Shown here piece after piece: positions 25,442 through 32,832 of a stretch of DNA of 64,000 nucleotides. The stretch's first letter is position 1. Every line of letters begins with the position of its first letter. The position numbers were made by a program, and so were the translations under genes. A model generated the notes under the pieces. That model was given only the letters and a program-made list of their open reading frames with translations, did no database searches and had not been told where the DNA came from. Source of the DNA: Paenibacillus_V sp046244365 (GTDB lineage: Bacteria; Bacillota; Bacilli; Paenibacillales; NBRC-103111); NCBI RefSeq assembly GCF_046244365.1, contig NZ_CP176395.1, positions 4,898,001 to 4,962,000 of the forward strand. The letters are read 5' to 3'.

Positions 25442-26662
25442 ATGGATTCCCTGCAAACTATCGGCCCCGGTAAACCGAGAAGCAAAATGACTGCATTACT
25501 CGAAGTTTTTGTCGTATCGGCCAAACTCGGTCTAACTTCATTTGGCGGTCCGATCGCTCATTTGGGCTACTTTCATGACGAATATATTCGGCGGCGCAAA
25601 TGGCTGGATGAACGAAGCTACGCGGATCTCGTGGCCTTATGCCAGTTCCTGCCCGGTCCTGCGAGCAGTCAAGTAGGTATCGGCATCGGCGTTATTCGCG
25701 CTGGGCTGATCGGCGGATTCGTGGCTTGGCTGGGCTTCACGCTTCCCTCCGTCTTGGCTTTGATTCTATTCGCGCTTTTCGTACAGGGCTTGGGTAGCGG
25801 CGATACCGGGTGGATTCACGGCTTGAAACTTGTCGCGGTCGCAATCGTCGCTCACGCCATAACGGGGATGGGGCAGAAGCTGGCTCCCGATCGAAGCCGC
25901 GCTACGATCGCCGTACTTGCAGCAGCCGCGGCCGTACTATGGCAAACCGCGCTTACCCAAGTGGCCATCATCGCGATCGCAGGAGGGATCGGCGTTTGGT
26001 TGCACCGCAAAGCGTCCATTCCCGATCTACCCGACCTATCGGTCCCTATAAGCCGCAAATTTTCCATCGCCTGCTTAACCTTTTTTATCGGTTTATTGCT
26101 CCTTTTACCGATATTACGCGAAAGCGACGCAGCGGGCTGGTTGCCGTTATTCGACAGCTTCTACCGTGCAGGCTCTCTTGTATTCGGCGGAGGGCATGTC
26201 GTCCTGCCCCTGCTTGAACGGGAAGTGGTAACTGCCGGCTGGGTGAACCAAGAAGACTTTCTTTCCGGCTACGGTGCCGCTCAAGCCGTTCCGGGCCCCT
26301 TGTTTACTTTTGCCGCATACCTTGGCATGGTATCAAATGGCATTCCAGGCGCATTCCTAGCTACGGCAGCCATCTTTCTTCCGGCGTTTCTATTGATTAT
26401 CGGCGCGCTGCCATTCTGGAGCTCGCTTCGCAAAAGCCGGCGTATTCAAGGCGCGCTTACTGGAATCAATGCCGCAGTAGTCGGGCTTTTGCTTGCCGCC
26501 TTATACAACCCGCTTTGGACTTCGGCGATCCTGAGTCCGGCCGACTTTGCGTTAGCGTCGATCCTGTTCCTCCTGCTGGTTTTCTGGAAGCTTCCGCCGT
26601 GGATCGTAGTTCTTGCAGGCGCCGCAGGGGGAATCGCGATTCGTTTCTTTGCCGAGTTATAA
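25442..26662 (+). CDS. chrA: Chromate transporter (CHR family)
   Basis: A 406-residue, two-domain CHR protein that exports chromate. Each half carries the family signature: FGGPIAHLGYFHDEYIRRRKW with CQFLPGPASSQ in the first, and FGGGHVVLPLLERE with YGAAQAVPGPLFTFAAYLG in the second. About ten to twelve hydrophobic helices are visible. GGAG lies ten bases before the ATG at 25442. Substrate specificity (chromate against sulfate or others) is by family only. Confidence 0.9.
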   Translation: MDSLQTIGPGKPRSKMTALLEVFVVSAKLGLTSFGGPIAHLGYFHDEYIRRRKWLDERSYADLVALCQFLPGPASSQVGIGIGVIRAGLIGGFVAWLGFTLPSVLALILFALFVQGLGSGDTGWIHGLKLVAVAIVAHAITGMGQKLAPDRSRATIAVLAAAAAVLWQTALTQVAIIAIAGGIGVWLHRKASIPDLPDLSVPISRKFSIACLTFFIGLLLLLPILRESDAAGWLPLFDSFYRAGSLVFGGGHVVLPLLEREVVTAGWVNQEDFLSGYGAAQAVPGPLFTFAAYLGMVSNGIPGAFLATAAIFLPAFLLIIGALPFWSSLRKSRRIQGALTGINAAVVGLLLAALYNPLWTSAILSPADFALASILFLLLVFWKLPPWIVVLAGAAGGIAIRFFAEL

Positions 26663-26666
26663 CCAA

Positions 26667-26702
26667 AGAAGGGGATGGAGGCACTAACCCCGATCCCCTT
26701 CT
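26667..26702. terminator. Hairpin between convergent chrA and GNAT genes
   Basis: AGAAGGGGAT (26667-26676) pairs perfectly with ATCCCCTTCT (26693-26702). The T tract is weak on both sides, so termination is plausible but not certain. Confidence 0.5.
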
Positions 26703-26730
26703 GTGCCATCCGCTCCTTATTGCTAGGAAC

Positions 26731-27171
26731 CTAAACATTCATTCGGAGATGAAGGATCGGATACGGCCTTCCTGCCGAATCATGTTCCGAGCGAGAAGCT
26801 TGCACAAATCCGTATTTTTGATAGAACGCTAGCGCGCCTTCGTTCTGCTCATTTACGTCGACGCTTAGCGCATTCCCCTTCAAGCCCTTGGCATGGTCAA
26901 GTAATTGGCGGCCGGCGCCCTTTCCGTGATGATCCGGATCGACGAATAACATTTCCACCTTCGTTCCGTCCAGCCCGATGAAGCCTATCGGTTTATGCCG
27001 ATCGTCCAGGACCTCCCATACTTCTACGGCCGTCAAATACTCGTCGCGAACCATCCGATGATAGAACGCGATATCGTCCTCGCTTATAAAATGATGCGTC
27101 GCCCGGACCGCTCTCAGCCATATTTCCGCAAGCGTATCATGATCCTCTGCTCGATAAGAAGTTATTTTCAT
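26731..27171 (-). CDS. GNAT family N-acetyltransferase
   Basis: A 146-residue GNAT-fold protein. The acetyl-CoA pyrophosphate loop is in VDPDHHGKGAGRQLLDHAKG (about residues 76-95), preceded by the FIGLDGTKVEMLFV strand and followed by NEQNEGALAFYQKYGFVQ. It resembles the YjgM/PhnO-like acetyltransferases of unknown substrate. It is next to, but 30 bases from, the anti-sigma gene start region on the same strand. Confidence 0.85.
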   Translation of the reverse strand: MKITSYRAEDHDTLAEIWLRAVRATHHFISEDDIAFYHRMVRDEYLTAVEVWEVLDDRHKPIGFIGLDGTKVEMLFVDPDHHGKGAGRQLLDHAKGLKGNALSVDVNEQNEGALAFYQKYGFVQASRSEHDSAGRPYPILHLRMNV

Positions 27172-27202
27172 TTTTTCACCTCACTTGTGGAAATTGTACC
27201 AT

Positions 27203-28429
27203 TTACGAATGCGGTCTGTCGCTCCACTTCCACAGCCTGACCTCGCCGACCCGCATATTTCGGATCCAGCTCTCCTGACGAAGCTTCAACAGCTCCTTGA
27301 CCGGACCCGTAACGACGGCGCCATAAAGCTTGACGCCATGCTTCTCTATATAGTCTACCGACCCGTCGATATCGATGAAGGGAACCGTTCGATTCGCGAT
27401 GGTTTTATACGATTGAAGTAAATGCAGCGACTGTACAAAATTTTCGTTACGCAGCTCCCCGTCGCCATAGGCGTTTACGGCCGGATAGGAACCGCCCTTC
27501 GACACGATTTTCCCGAACCACCCCGTTCTCCGCTCCTCGACACGATCGACTTTCAAATCTCCCACATGCCATACCGGCCAATACGGAAATCCGATCGGAT
27601 AGGGTACGATACCGGTATCGTTACGCCAGGATGCCGGACCGGCGTCCGCCGCGAACCATAGCGGCTGCAAATTCAGATTTGCGAACCGGCCAAGCAAATC
27701 ATCCGTCTCGAACAGCTTGTCGAACGACAGATAGGCTTCGGCTACGGTGCCCTCGGGAAGCTTCTCCAATGTCGCCCATTCTCCCCCGTCTATTCGCTCC
27801 GCTTCTTTCCTTTCTGCAGAAAGCTGCTTGACATCGGGATGGTAAAAGGTATAATTGCCGTCCGGGCTGTTATCCAGCCACGAAATTTGCGGCGACGATG
27901 CAAGCCCCAGCAGAAATCTCAGCGACAGATCTCCAACGATCACATCCTCGTCACCGACACGTTTACTCATTTTGCCCTTCAAATCCATGGTAAAAAAAGC
28001 GTTGCCCTGCCCGTGCAATTGAACGCTGATATTCGGACGCGATACCGCAATTCCGGAGGTTACGACATCATTGTAAACCGCCGTACGATTCGGCTCCCCC
28101 ATCCCGAAATAAACGCCGGTAATGACCGAACTGATCACGGTTATGACCAGCAGCAACGCCAAAACGGTTACCGTATTGACAACCCGCGCTTTCCATTTGC
28201 CTCTGCGGATAATGCTTCGTTCTTTCCGGGCCGCGGACGGATTGTCCGTTTCCTTCTTACCAGCAGCTTGCGTTCCCGCTCGCTCGCTCCCGTCCATCAG
28301 CTCATCCAAATAGGTTTGGTAGGCCTCCATCTTCTCGATTTCCCGTTCCATTTCTTCCCGCTCGTCATCCGGCAGCGTTCCGTCCGCATATTGCTTCAAT
28401 TTCCTTCTAAAATCCTCGCTCATGCTCAT
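27203..28429 (-). CDS. Anti-sigma factor, sigma-regulator type
   Basis: A 408-residue protein overlapping the end of the adjacent ECF sigma gene by four bases. The N-terminus (about 1-80) is cytoplasmic and highly charged (YADGTLPDDEREEMEREIEK). One membrane helix follows (TVLALLLVITVISSVITGVY), then a large outside domain of the sigma factor regulator N/C type found in YhdL-like partners of SigM. It probably senses envelope stress and releases its sigma factor. Confidence 0.8.
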   Translation of the reverse strand: MSMSEDFRRKLKQYADGTLPDDEREEMEREIEKMEAYQTYLDELMDGSERAGTQAAGKKETDNPSAARKERSIIRRGKWKARVVNTVTVLALLLVITVISSVITGVYFGMGEPNRTAVYNDVVTSGIAVSRPNISVQLHGQGNAFFTMDLKGKMSKRVGDEDVIVGDLSLRFLLGLASSPQISWLDNSPDGNYTFYHPDVKQLSAERKEAERIDGGEWATLEKLPEGTVAEAYLSFDKLFETDDLLGRFANLNLQPLWFAADAGPASWRNDTGIVPYPIGFPYWPVWHVGDLKVDRVEERRTGWFGKIVSKGGSYPAVNAYGDGELRNENFVQSLHLLQSYKTIANRTVPFIDIDGSVDYIEKHGVKLYGAVVTGPVKELLKLRQESWIRNMRVGEVRLWKWSDRPHS

Positions 28430-28917
28430 ACATCCTTTCGTTCCGCTTCCCGAAGCCGGTTCCGCGCCCTGAACAGCAAAATTTTAAAGTGAGAGAGGCT
28501 GATCCCCATCATCTCCGACGCTTCCTGATAGGACAGCCTGCCAAAGTCATACAGCAGCAGCGCTTGGCGCTGCTTGTCCGAAAGCTCGGCGAGCACCCGG
28601 CCGAGCTCGTTCCAGCGTTCCTGCCTCAGCACCGCTTTTTCCGGCGTATCGGAATGACCAAGCCGCTGGAAAAATTCCGGATCCTGCACGGTACTGCGGC
28701 TTTCCTTACGTTTATAATCCACGAATGCGTTATACGCGACGCGAAACAACCAAGGCTTGATCTTATCTTCCTTGCAGTCCTCGAGGAACAGATAAGCGCG
28801 GTAAAACGTTTCCTGCACCAAATCTTCGGCAGCGTGATGATCATGGCAGAGGGAGAGCAAGTAGCGGTAAACATCTTTTACATATTGCTGGTATATTGAA
28901 TCCAGTTTGTTTGCCAT
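28426..28917 (-). CDS. ECF-type RNA polymerase sigma factor (SigM-like)
   Basis: A 163-residue sigma factor with region 2 (YRYLLSLCHDHHAAEDLVQETFYRAYLFLED and WLFRVAYNAFVDYKRKE) and region 4 (LSDKQRQALLLYDFGRLSYQEASEMMGISLSHFKILLFRARNRL). Pairing with a membrane sigma regulator and the charged C-terminus fit the SigM group of envelope-stress sigma factors. The stop overlaps the anti-sigma start. A SigM-like promoter precedes it. Confidence 0.88.
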   Translation of the reverse strand: MANKLDSIYQQYVKDVYRYLLSLCHDHHAAEDLVQETFYRAYLFLEDCKEDKIKPWLFRVAYNAFVDYKRKESRSTVQDPEFFQRLGHSDTPEKAVLRQERWNELGRVLAELSDKQRQALLLYDFGRLSYQEASEMMGISLSHFKILLFRARNRLREAERKDV

Positions 28918-28939
28918 GGGCCCCTCCCTCTATAGTATC

Positions 28940-28965
28940 CACGATTGAGCATGCGAAAAGTTACA
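28940..28965 (-). promoter_or_regulatory. Candidate ECF (SigM-like) promoter
   Basis: On the minus strand TGTAAC is followed after 16 bases by CGTG, close to the TGAAAC-N16-CGTC pattern of extracytoplasmic-function sigma factors. It is 23 bases before the sigma gene start. Confidence 0.4.
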
Positions 28966-29015
28966 ACATTCCCTTTATTATGCGTGGCAATCCGCGGGAG
29001 GCCATTATTCCGGCA

Positions 29016-29041
29016 CAAAAAAAGCCGCGATTAACGCGGGC
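29016..29041 (-). terminator. Terminator of the AraC gene
   Basis: CCGCG/CGCGG stem with a five-base loop and seven Ts on the minus strand, about 90 bases behind the regulator stop. Nothing else is seen in 28966-29132. Confidence 0.8.
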
Positions 29042-29132
29042 ACTCCTTATCTGTCTCTAACGGGCGTTTACATGATGGTTAACTCCACGCATGTTCATCC
29101 CAAAAGGCCGTTCGCTTCATGGAGCGCCGTAC

Positions 29133-29927
29133 TTATCGGCGGTTAGCCGGCACAACCCGATTGAGGAAATTATTCATCAGCAAGGGAAGAGAAATAAGGA
29201 TTGGCGGATCGTCCTGGCGCGGCGGGTACAGCATCACTTGTTGATGAGGGACGGAAGCATGGGAGCCGACAATGATCGGTTCTCTAGAGCGGGTGCGCAG
29301 GGTGGTATGCGGCAACATGAAATCGATCGCTTTCGTTCCCCATGAAACGGAGGTCGCCATTAAATAATAGGTGCCCGGCTTGACTTCTGCAAAGCAAAAA
29401 TCCCCTAATGAGGAGAGCAGTGTTCCGTAAAGGGGCATTCCCTCCGGTATAGGTCTGGCGAAGAGCCCGATCAGGATGACGCCCTCAAACGGGATCGATG
29501 CGTGGACGGTCCCGGCTATTGTTCCAGGCTGATTGGAACGGAGATACGCCGCGCGCCAACCGCTTAGCTTCTCCAAACTGCGAAGATGGTCGTCTGCGTG
29601 CGCGGTGGAATGCCGAAATTCGGACGGCGTCACGCCTACCCGTTCCGTAAACCTTGTGGTAAACGTCCCCAGACTCTGTTGTCCGATCTCAAGCCCGATA
29701 TCCCTTATCGAATGATTCGTGCGGAGCAGCAAGTCTTTGGCCCTCTGCAGTCGGAGCGAGGACACGTAGTACAAGGGCGAAAGTCCGATTCTTTCTTTAA
29801 AAATACGCGTGAAATGATACGGACTATAGGCCACATGAGCGGCTAATCGGGCTAGCGGAATCGGTTCATATAGATGTTGTTGAATATAAGCAATCGCCTC
29901 ATCGATTTCGGAATATCGGACAGTCAC
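29133..29927 (-). CDS. AraC family transcriptional regulator
   Basis: A 264-residue regulator with its DNA-binding domain at the N-terminus. The first helix-turn-helix is in PLARLAAHVAYSPYHFTRIF, and the second in SIRDIGLEIGQQSLGTFTTRFTERVGVTPSEFR. The remaining 150 residues form an effector-like domain (IPFEGVILIGLFARPIPEGM, PHTTLRTRSREPIIVG) of unknown ligand. DNA-binding-first architecture is the minority arrangement and suggests a small-molecule-responsive switch. No adjacent target gene is obvious. Confidence 0.82.
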   Translation of the reverse strand: MTVRYSEIDEAIAYIQQHLYEPIPLARLAAHVAYSPYHFTRIFKERIGLSPLYYVSSLRLQRAKDLLLRTNHSIRDIGLEIGQQSLGTFTTRFTERVGVTPSEFRHSTAHADDHLRSLEKLSGWRAAYLRSNQPGTIAGTVHASIPFEGVILIGLFARPIPEGMPLYGTLLSSLGDFCFAEVKPGTYYLMATSVSWGTKAIDFMLPHTTLRTRSREPIIVGSHASVPHQQVMLYPPRQDDPPILISLPLLMNNFLNRVVPANRR

Positions 29928-30045
29928 CGTTTCAACCCTTTCTTCTCATACCGTTATACGGAACACATGTTCGCTTATTTTTTATATTACCACATAGCGG
30001 ATGACATGGAAACCACTTCATTCCATTCCTTGACAAAATGACAAA

Positions 30046-30072
30046 GGCTGCTCGGTTTCAAGACCGGCAGCC
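30046..30072 (-). terminator. Terminator of the SGNH hydrolase gene
   Basis: GGCTGC and CGGT pair with ACCG and GCAGCC, with one bulged T. The minus strand continues into TTTGTCATTTTG. It lies ten bases behind the stop at 30082. Confidence 0.75.
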
Positions 30073-30081
30073 TCCGCGCAC

Positions 30082-30735
30082 TCATTTCAACAGTAGATCG
30101 ATTTGTTCCGATATGCATTCGGCATACCGCTTGTGGCCATCGGCATTAGGGTGAACGCCGTCGTCGCGATCGGAGTTGTCGAGGGTAATCAACAAATCCT
30201 GAAGCCTGCCTCCCGCCTTCAGATACCGATTCCATGTGCGCGTAATATCCGCCACCGGAATTTGGCATTCATGAGCCGCTTCCCGGATTCCTTCATTGTA
30301 GCGCTCTATCCAAGCTTGCGCGCCCAGCGGCTCCGCATACCATTCCTGCGGATGACGCGCATAGTAATAATGCGAAGCGTCTCCCTCGATAATCGGGTGA
30401 ATCGTGCATAGCACGGGCTTGACGCCTTTCTGAATAAGCTGTTTACATATCGTTTGAAGGTTTTGTTTGAAGGCCGGAATCGTTACCTTCGGCATATTGC
30501 TGGAAGCGGCCACATGGTCGTTCATGCCGAATTCGACGATGCAAATATCCGCCTGAAGTTCAAGTACGGCTTGCAAACGCTCCATCGCCTTTGAAGACGT
30601 TTGTCCGGGCACCCCGGCATTGACCGTATCGCATCCGTACCGGCTTCCGAGATGAAACAAATAGGTTTCCTCTTCCTCTAAAAATACGCCCGCCGTAATA
30701 CTATCGCCGTATCCGACAATAAGCACGCTCTCCAC
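30082..30735 (-). CDS. SGNH/GDSL-type hydrolase
   Basis: A 217-residue lipase/esterase-like protein. Block I has GYGDSITAGVFL, with the nucleophilic serine about residue 12. The later blocks appear as AGVPGQTSSKAMERL (block II glycine), EFGMNDH (block III asparagine) and DDGVHPNADGHKRYAE (block V Asp-x-x-His). No signal peptide is present, so it acts inside the cell. Substrate unknown; relatives deacetylate sugars or cleave thioesters and lipids. Confidence 0.87.
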   Translation of the reverse strand: MESVLIVGYGDSITAGVFLEEEETYLFHLGSRYGCDTVNAGVPGQTSSKAMERLQAVLELQADICIVEFGMNDHVAASSNMPKVTIPAFKQNLQTICKQLIQKGVKPVLCTIHPIIEGDASHYYYARHPQEWYAEPLGAQAWIERYNEGIREAAHECQIPVADITRTWNRYLKAGGRLQDLLITLDNSDRDDGVHPNADGHKRYAECISEQIDLLLK

Positions 30736-30931
30736 TCCTTTTTTTCTGTGAACTTCTCAACGGCGTCAACCTTCAAAATACCACATCCATCTTGCCAAAT
30801 CCTATCATATCCGTGTCCGCAAGAATAGTAGTTATTTGAAAAGGCGGCAGGGTTGCCCTATAATAAATTACCTGTTAGAAGACCGATGGCGGCAACCAAA
30901 TCTTTTACTCTTTCTAAAGGGGGCATGAAGC

Positions 30932-31603
30932 ATGAATCTATTTATATTAGGCGATATTCATGGTTGCTATCATACTTTCCAAAGCATCATCAAACGCCAC
31001 TGGGATATCGAGACGGAAATGCTCATCGGAGTAGGAGACCTGATCGACCGGGGGAACTACTCGCCTCAGACAGTTGAGATGGCCCGCAGTCTGATGACGG
31101 CTTATCCCGATAAAGTCGTATTTCTTAAAGGCAACCATGAATACGAGATGGTGCAGCACTTCCTGTCCGGCCCTAATGACAATTGGCTGAAACAGTGCGG
31201 CAAGGAGACGCTTCGCCAGTATAAGAAATATCGCCGAGCCGCGGTTGACGATGTCGCCTGGTTTCAGCAGTTGCCCTTGTTTTGGGAGAACGATGCCGTA
31301 TTGATCAGTCATGCAGGCATCGCTGCCCAAGCCGCCGATCCGTTTAACGAAGACGACGAACTAGGCATTTTGTGGAATCGATCTCCGCTCCGCAATATGC
31401 AAAAGGTTCAAATCATGGGTCATACCCCTGGGAAACAGCCTATCTTCCATGCGGAAAGCAATGCTTGGAACATCGACACCGGCGCGGTATTCGGCCGCTG
31501 CTTAACGGGAGTAAAGCTTAAGGAAGATGGCGAGCTTATCGACTTCTTAAGAGAAGACACGGATTGGCGGGACATCGATGCCAAGCATCGCGTCAAGCGC
31601 TGA
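30932..31603 (+). CDS. Serine/threonine phosphatase-like metallophosphoesterase
   Basis: A 223-residue PPP-family enzyme with all three metal motifs: GDIHG (residues 7-11), GDLIDRG (about 39-45) and GNHEYE (about 71-76), plus the distal ISHAG and GHTPGKQP histidines. It is close in size to PrpE/ApaH-like phosphatases that cleave phosphoproteins or dinucleoside polyphosphates. Cytosolic. Monocistronic, followed by a bidirectional hairpin shared with ytjA. Confidence 0.88.
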   Translation: MNLFILGDIHGCYHTFQSIIKRHWDIETEMLIGVGDLIDRGNYSPQTVEMARSLMTAYPDKVVFLKGNHEYEMVQHFLSGPNDNWLKQCGKETLRQYKKYRRAAVDDVAWFQQLPLFWENDAVLISHAGIAAQAADPFNEDDELGILWNRSPLRNMQKVQIMGHTPGKQPIFHAESNAWNIDTGAVFGRCLTGVKLKEDGELIDFLREDTDWRDIDAKHRVKR

Positions 31604-31633
31604 TCCGATACGGCATACGTCCGCGACAACGAA

Positions 31634-31659
31634 AAACCATCGCCGTTTCGCGATGGTTT
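31634..31659. terminator. Bidirectional terminator
   Basis: AAACCATCGC/GCGATGGTTT, ten perfect pairs with a six-base loop and T runs on both sides. It separates the convergent phosphatase and ytjA genes. Confidence 0.85.
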
Positions 31660-31687
31660 CTGAATAACGTTCAGGATCTTGAAATCT

Positions 31688-31852
31688 TCAATAGCCTCTT
31701 CTTCTGCCCAAAAAGAGAGAAACGACAAACATGACCAAAAAGATTACGAACAAAATTTTGGCTATGCCGACCGCCGCAGATACAATTCCAAAAAATCCGA
31801 AAATGCCGGCAACAATAGCAATGATCAGAAATAGAATCGCCCATCCTAACAT
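31688..31852 (-). CDS. DUF1328 small membrane protein (YtjA-like)
   Basis: A 54-codon gene (MLGWAILFLIIAIVAGIFGFFG..., ending LFLGRRRGY) with two hydrophobic helices and a basic tail, matching the DUF1328/YtjA family of small inner-membrane proteins. Function unknown. A SigB-type promoter 54 bases upstream (31906-31931) puts it in the general stress response, as does its position beside the sigB cluster. A terminator follows. Confidence 0.88.
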   Translation of the reverse strand: MLGWAILFLIIAIVAGIFGFFGIVSAAVGIAKILFVIFLVMFVVSLFLGRRRGY

Positions 31853-31905
31853 GTGCAGCACCTGCTTTCTGGAATAGATTTAAGTTGCTGTCGATCTATC
31901 GTCTA

Positions 31906-31931
31906 TTACCCGTTTGCCGGCAGATTGAAAC
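31906..31931 (-). promoter_or_regulatory. SigB-type promoter of the DUF1328 gene
   Basis: On the minus strand, GTTTCA, 14 bases, GGGTAA. It matches the SigB consensus GTTT-N13-15-GGGTAT and repeats the exact spacing seen at four other sites in this window. Confidence 0.8.
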
Positions 31932-31950
31932 ATGTTAGCGCGATCGATGC

Positions 31951-32832
31951 TCATTTCCGCTTCCGGTAGATTCGTTCATGGGGCACACAGTCCGTATAGG
32001 GCAATCCTTCCGGTACAAACAGAATCGACTCCTTGCTCCCTAATCCCAGAAAGCCGCCGTCAGACAAGCTGTCGTAAATCAAGCGATGCACGCGCTGCTG
32101 CAGTTCATTGTCAAAATAAATCAGGACATTTCGGCAGAGCACCGCATGAAACTCGTTGAACGAACCGTCCGTAGCCAAATTATGCTGGGCGAACAGAAGG
32201 CTTTCGATCAAGTCGGGGCGAAAATAGGCATACTGATGATCCGCCGAATAGTATTCGGAGAAAGCCCTCGTCCCCCCCGCTTCCAAATAATTTTTCGTAT
32301 ACAATTGCATTTGCTTCAGGGGGAACGCTCCCTTTTGAGCGCTCGCCAGAGCCTTTTCATTCATGTCCGTGGCGTATATCTTCGTCTTCTCAGCTAGCCC
32401 TTCCTCCAGCATTAGGATAGCCATCGAGTAGACTTCTTCGCCCGTAGCGCAGCCGGCATGCCAAATTCGAATCTCGGGAAGCTCCCTGAGCACGGGAACG
32501 ACTTGATTCCGGAAGGCGACGAAGAAGCCGGGATCTCTGAACATTTCGGTCATTCGAATCGACAGATCGTTCAATAACCTATCCAAATATCCCGGCTCGT
32601 GCAGCACTTTCTCCAAAAGAGCCGTAATCGTCGGAAGCCTTTCCGCTTTCATGCGAATCAAAATCCTTCTGCACAAAGAAGCCCTCACATAGCCGCGGAA
32701 ATCATACCCGTACATCTGATACAAGCCTTCCAGAAGCAAATTGATTTCAATATCTTGCCTCTCGTCGCGAATGAGCGTCTCCGAATCGAATGGATCGTCT
32801 GCGTAAGGATGCTCGATTGGCGGTCGATTCAA
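31951..32832 (-). CDS. rsbM: CheR-type protein methyltransferase, RsbM-like
   Basis: About 293 residues. The CheR N-terminal helical domain (GLYQMYGYDFRGYVRASLCRRI) is followed by the SAM-binding domain (EIRIWHAGCATGEEVYSMAI, KIYATDMNEKALASA) and HAVLCRNVLIYFD. CheR enzymes methylate glutamates on receptors. No chemotaxis gene is nearby; instead it overlaps a sensor kinase gene by four bases (TTGA) inside a sigB cluster, as RsbM pairs with RsbK in B. cereus. The TTG at 32832 has AGGTGA seven bases upstream; the longer 32934 start lies deep in the kinase gene. Confidence 0.82.
   Translation of the reverse strand: MNRPPIEHPYADDPFDSETLIRDERQDIEINLLLEGLYQMYGYDFRGYVRASLCRRILIRMKAERLPTITALLEKVLHEPGYLDRLLNDLSIRMTEMFRDPGFFVAFRNQVVPVLRELPEIRIWHAGCATGEEVYSMAILMLEEGLAEKTKIYATDMNEKALASAQKGAFPLKQMQLYTKNYLEAGGTRAFSEYYSADHQYAYFRPDLIESLLFAQHNLATDGSFNEFHAVLCRNVLIYFDNELQQRVHRLIYDSLSDGGFLGLGSKESILFVPEGLPYTDCVPHERIYRKRK

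Noticed and set aside
31951..32832. Chemotaxis CheR.
   Set aside because: No chemotaxis, receptor or flagellar gene is present; overlap with a SigB-cluster kinase favours an RsbM-type role.
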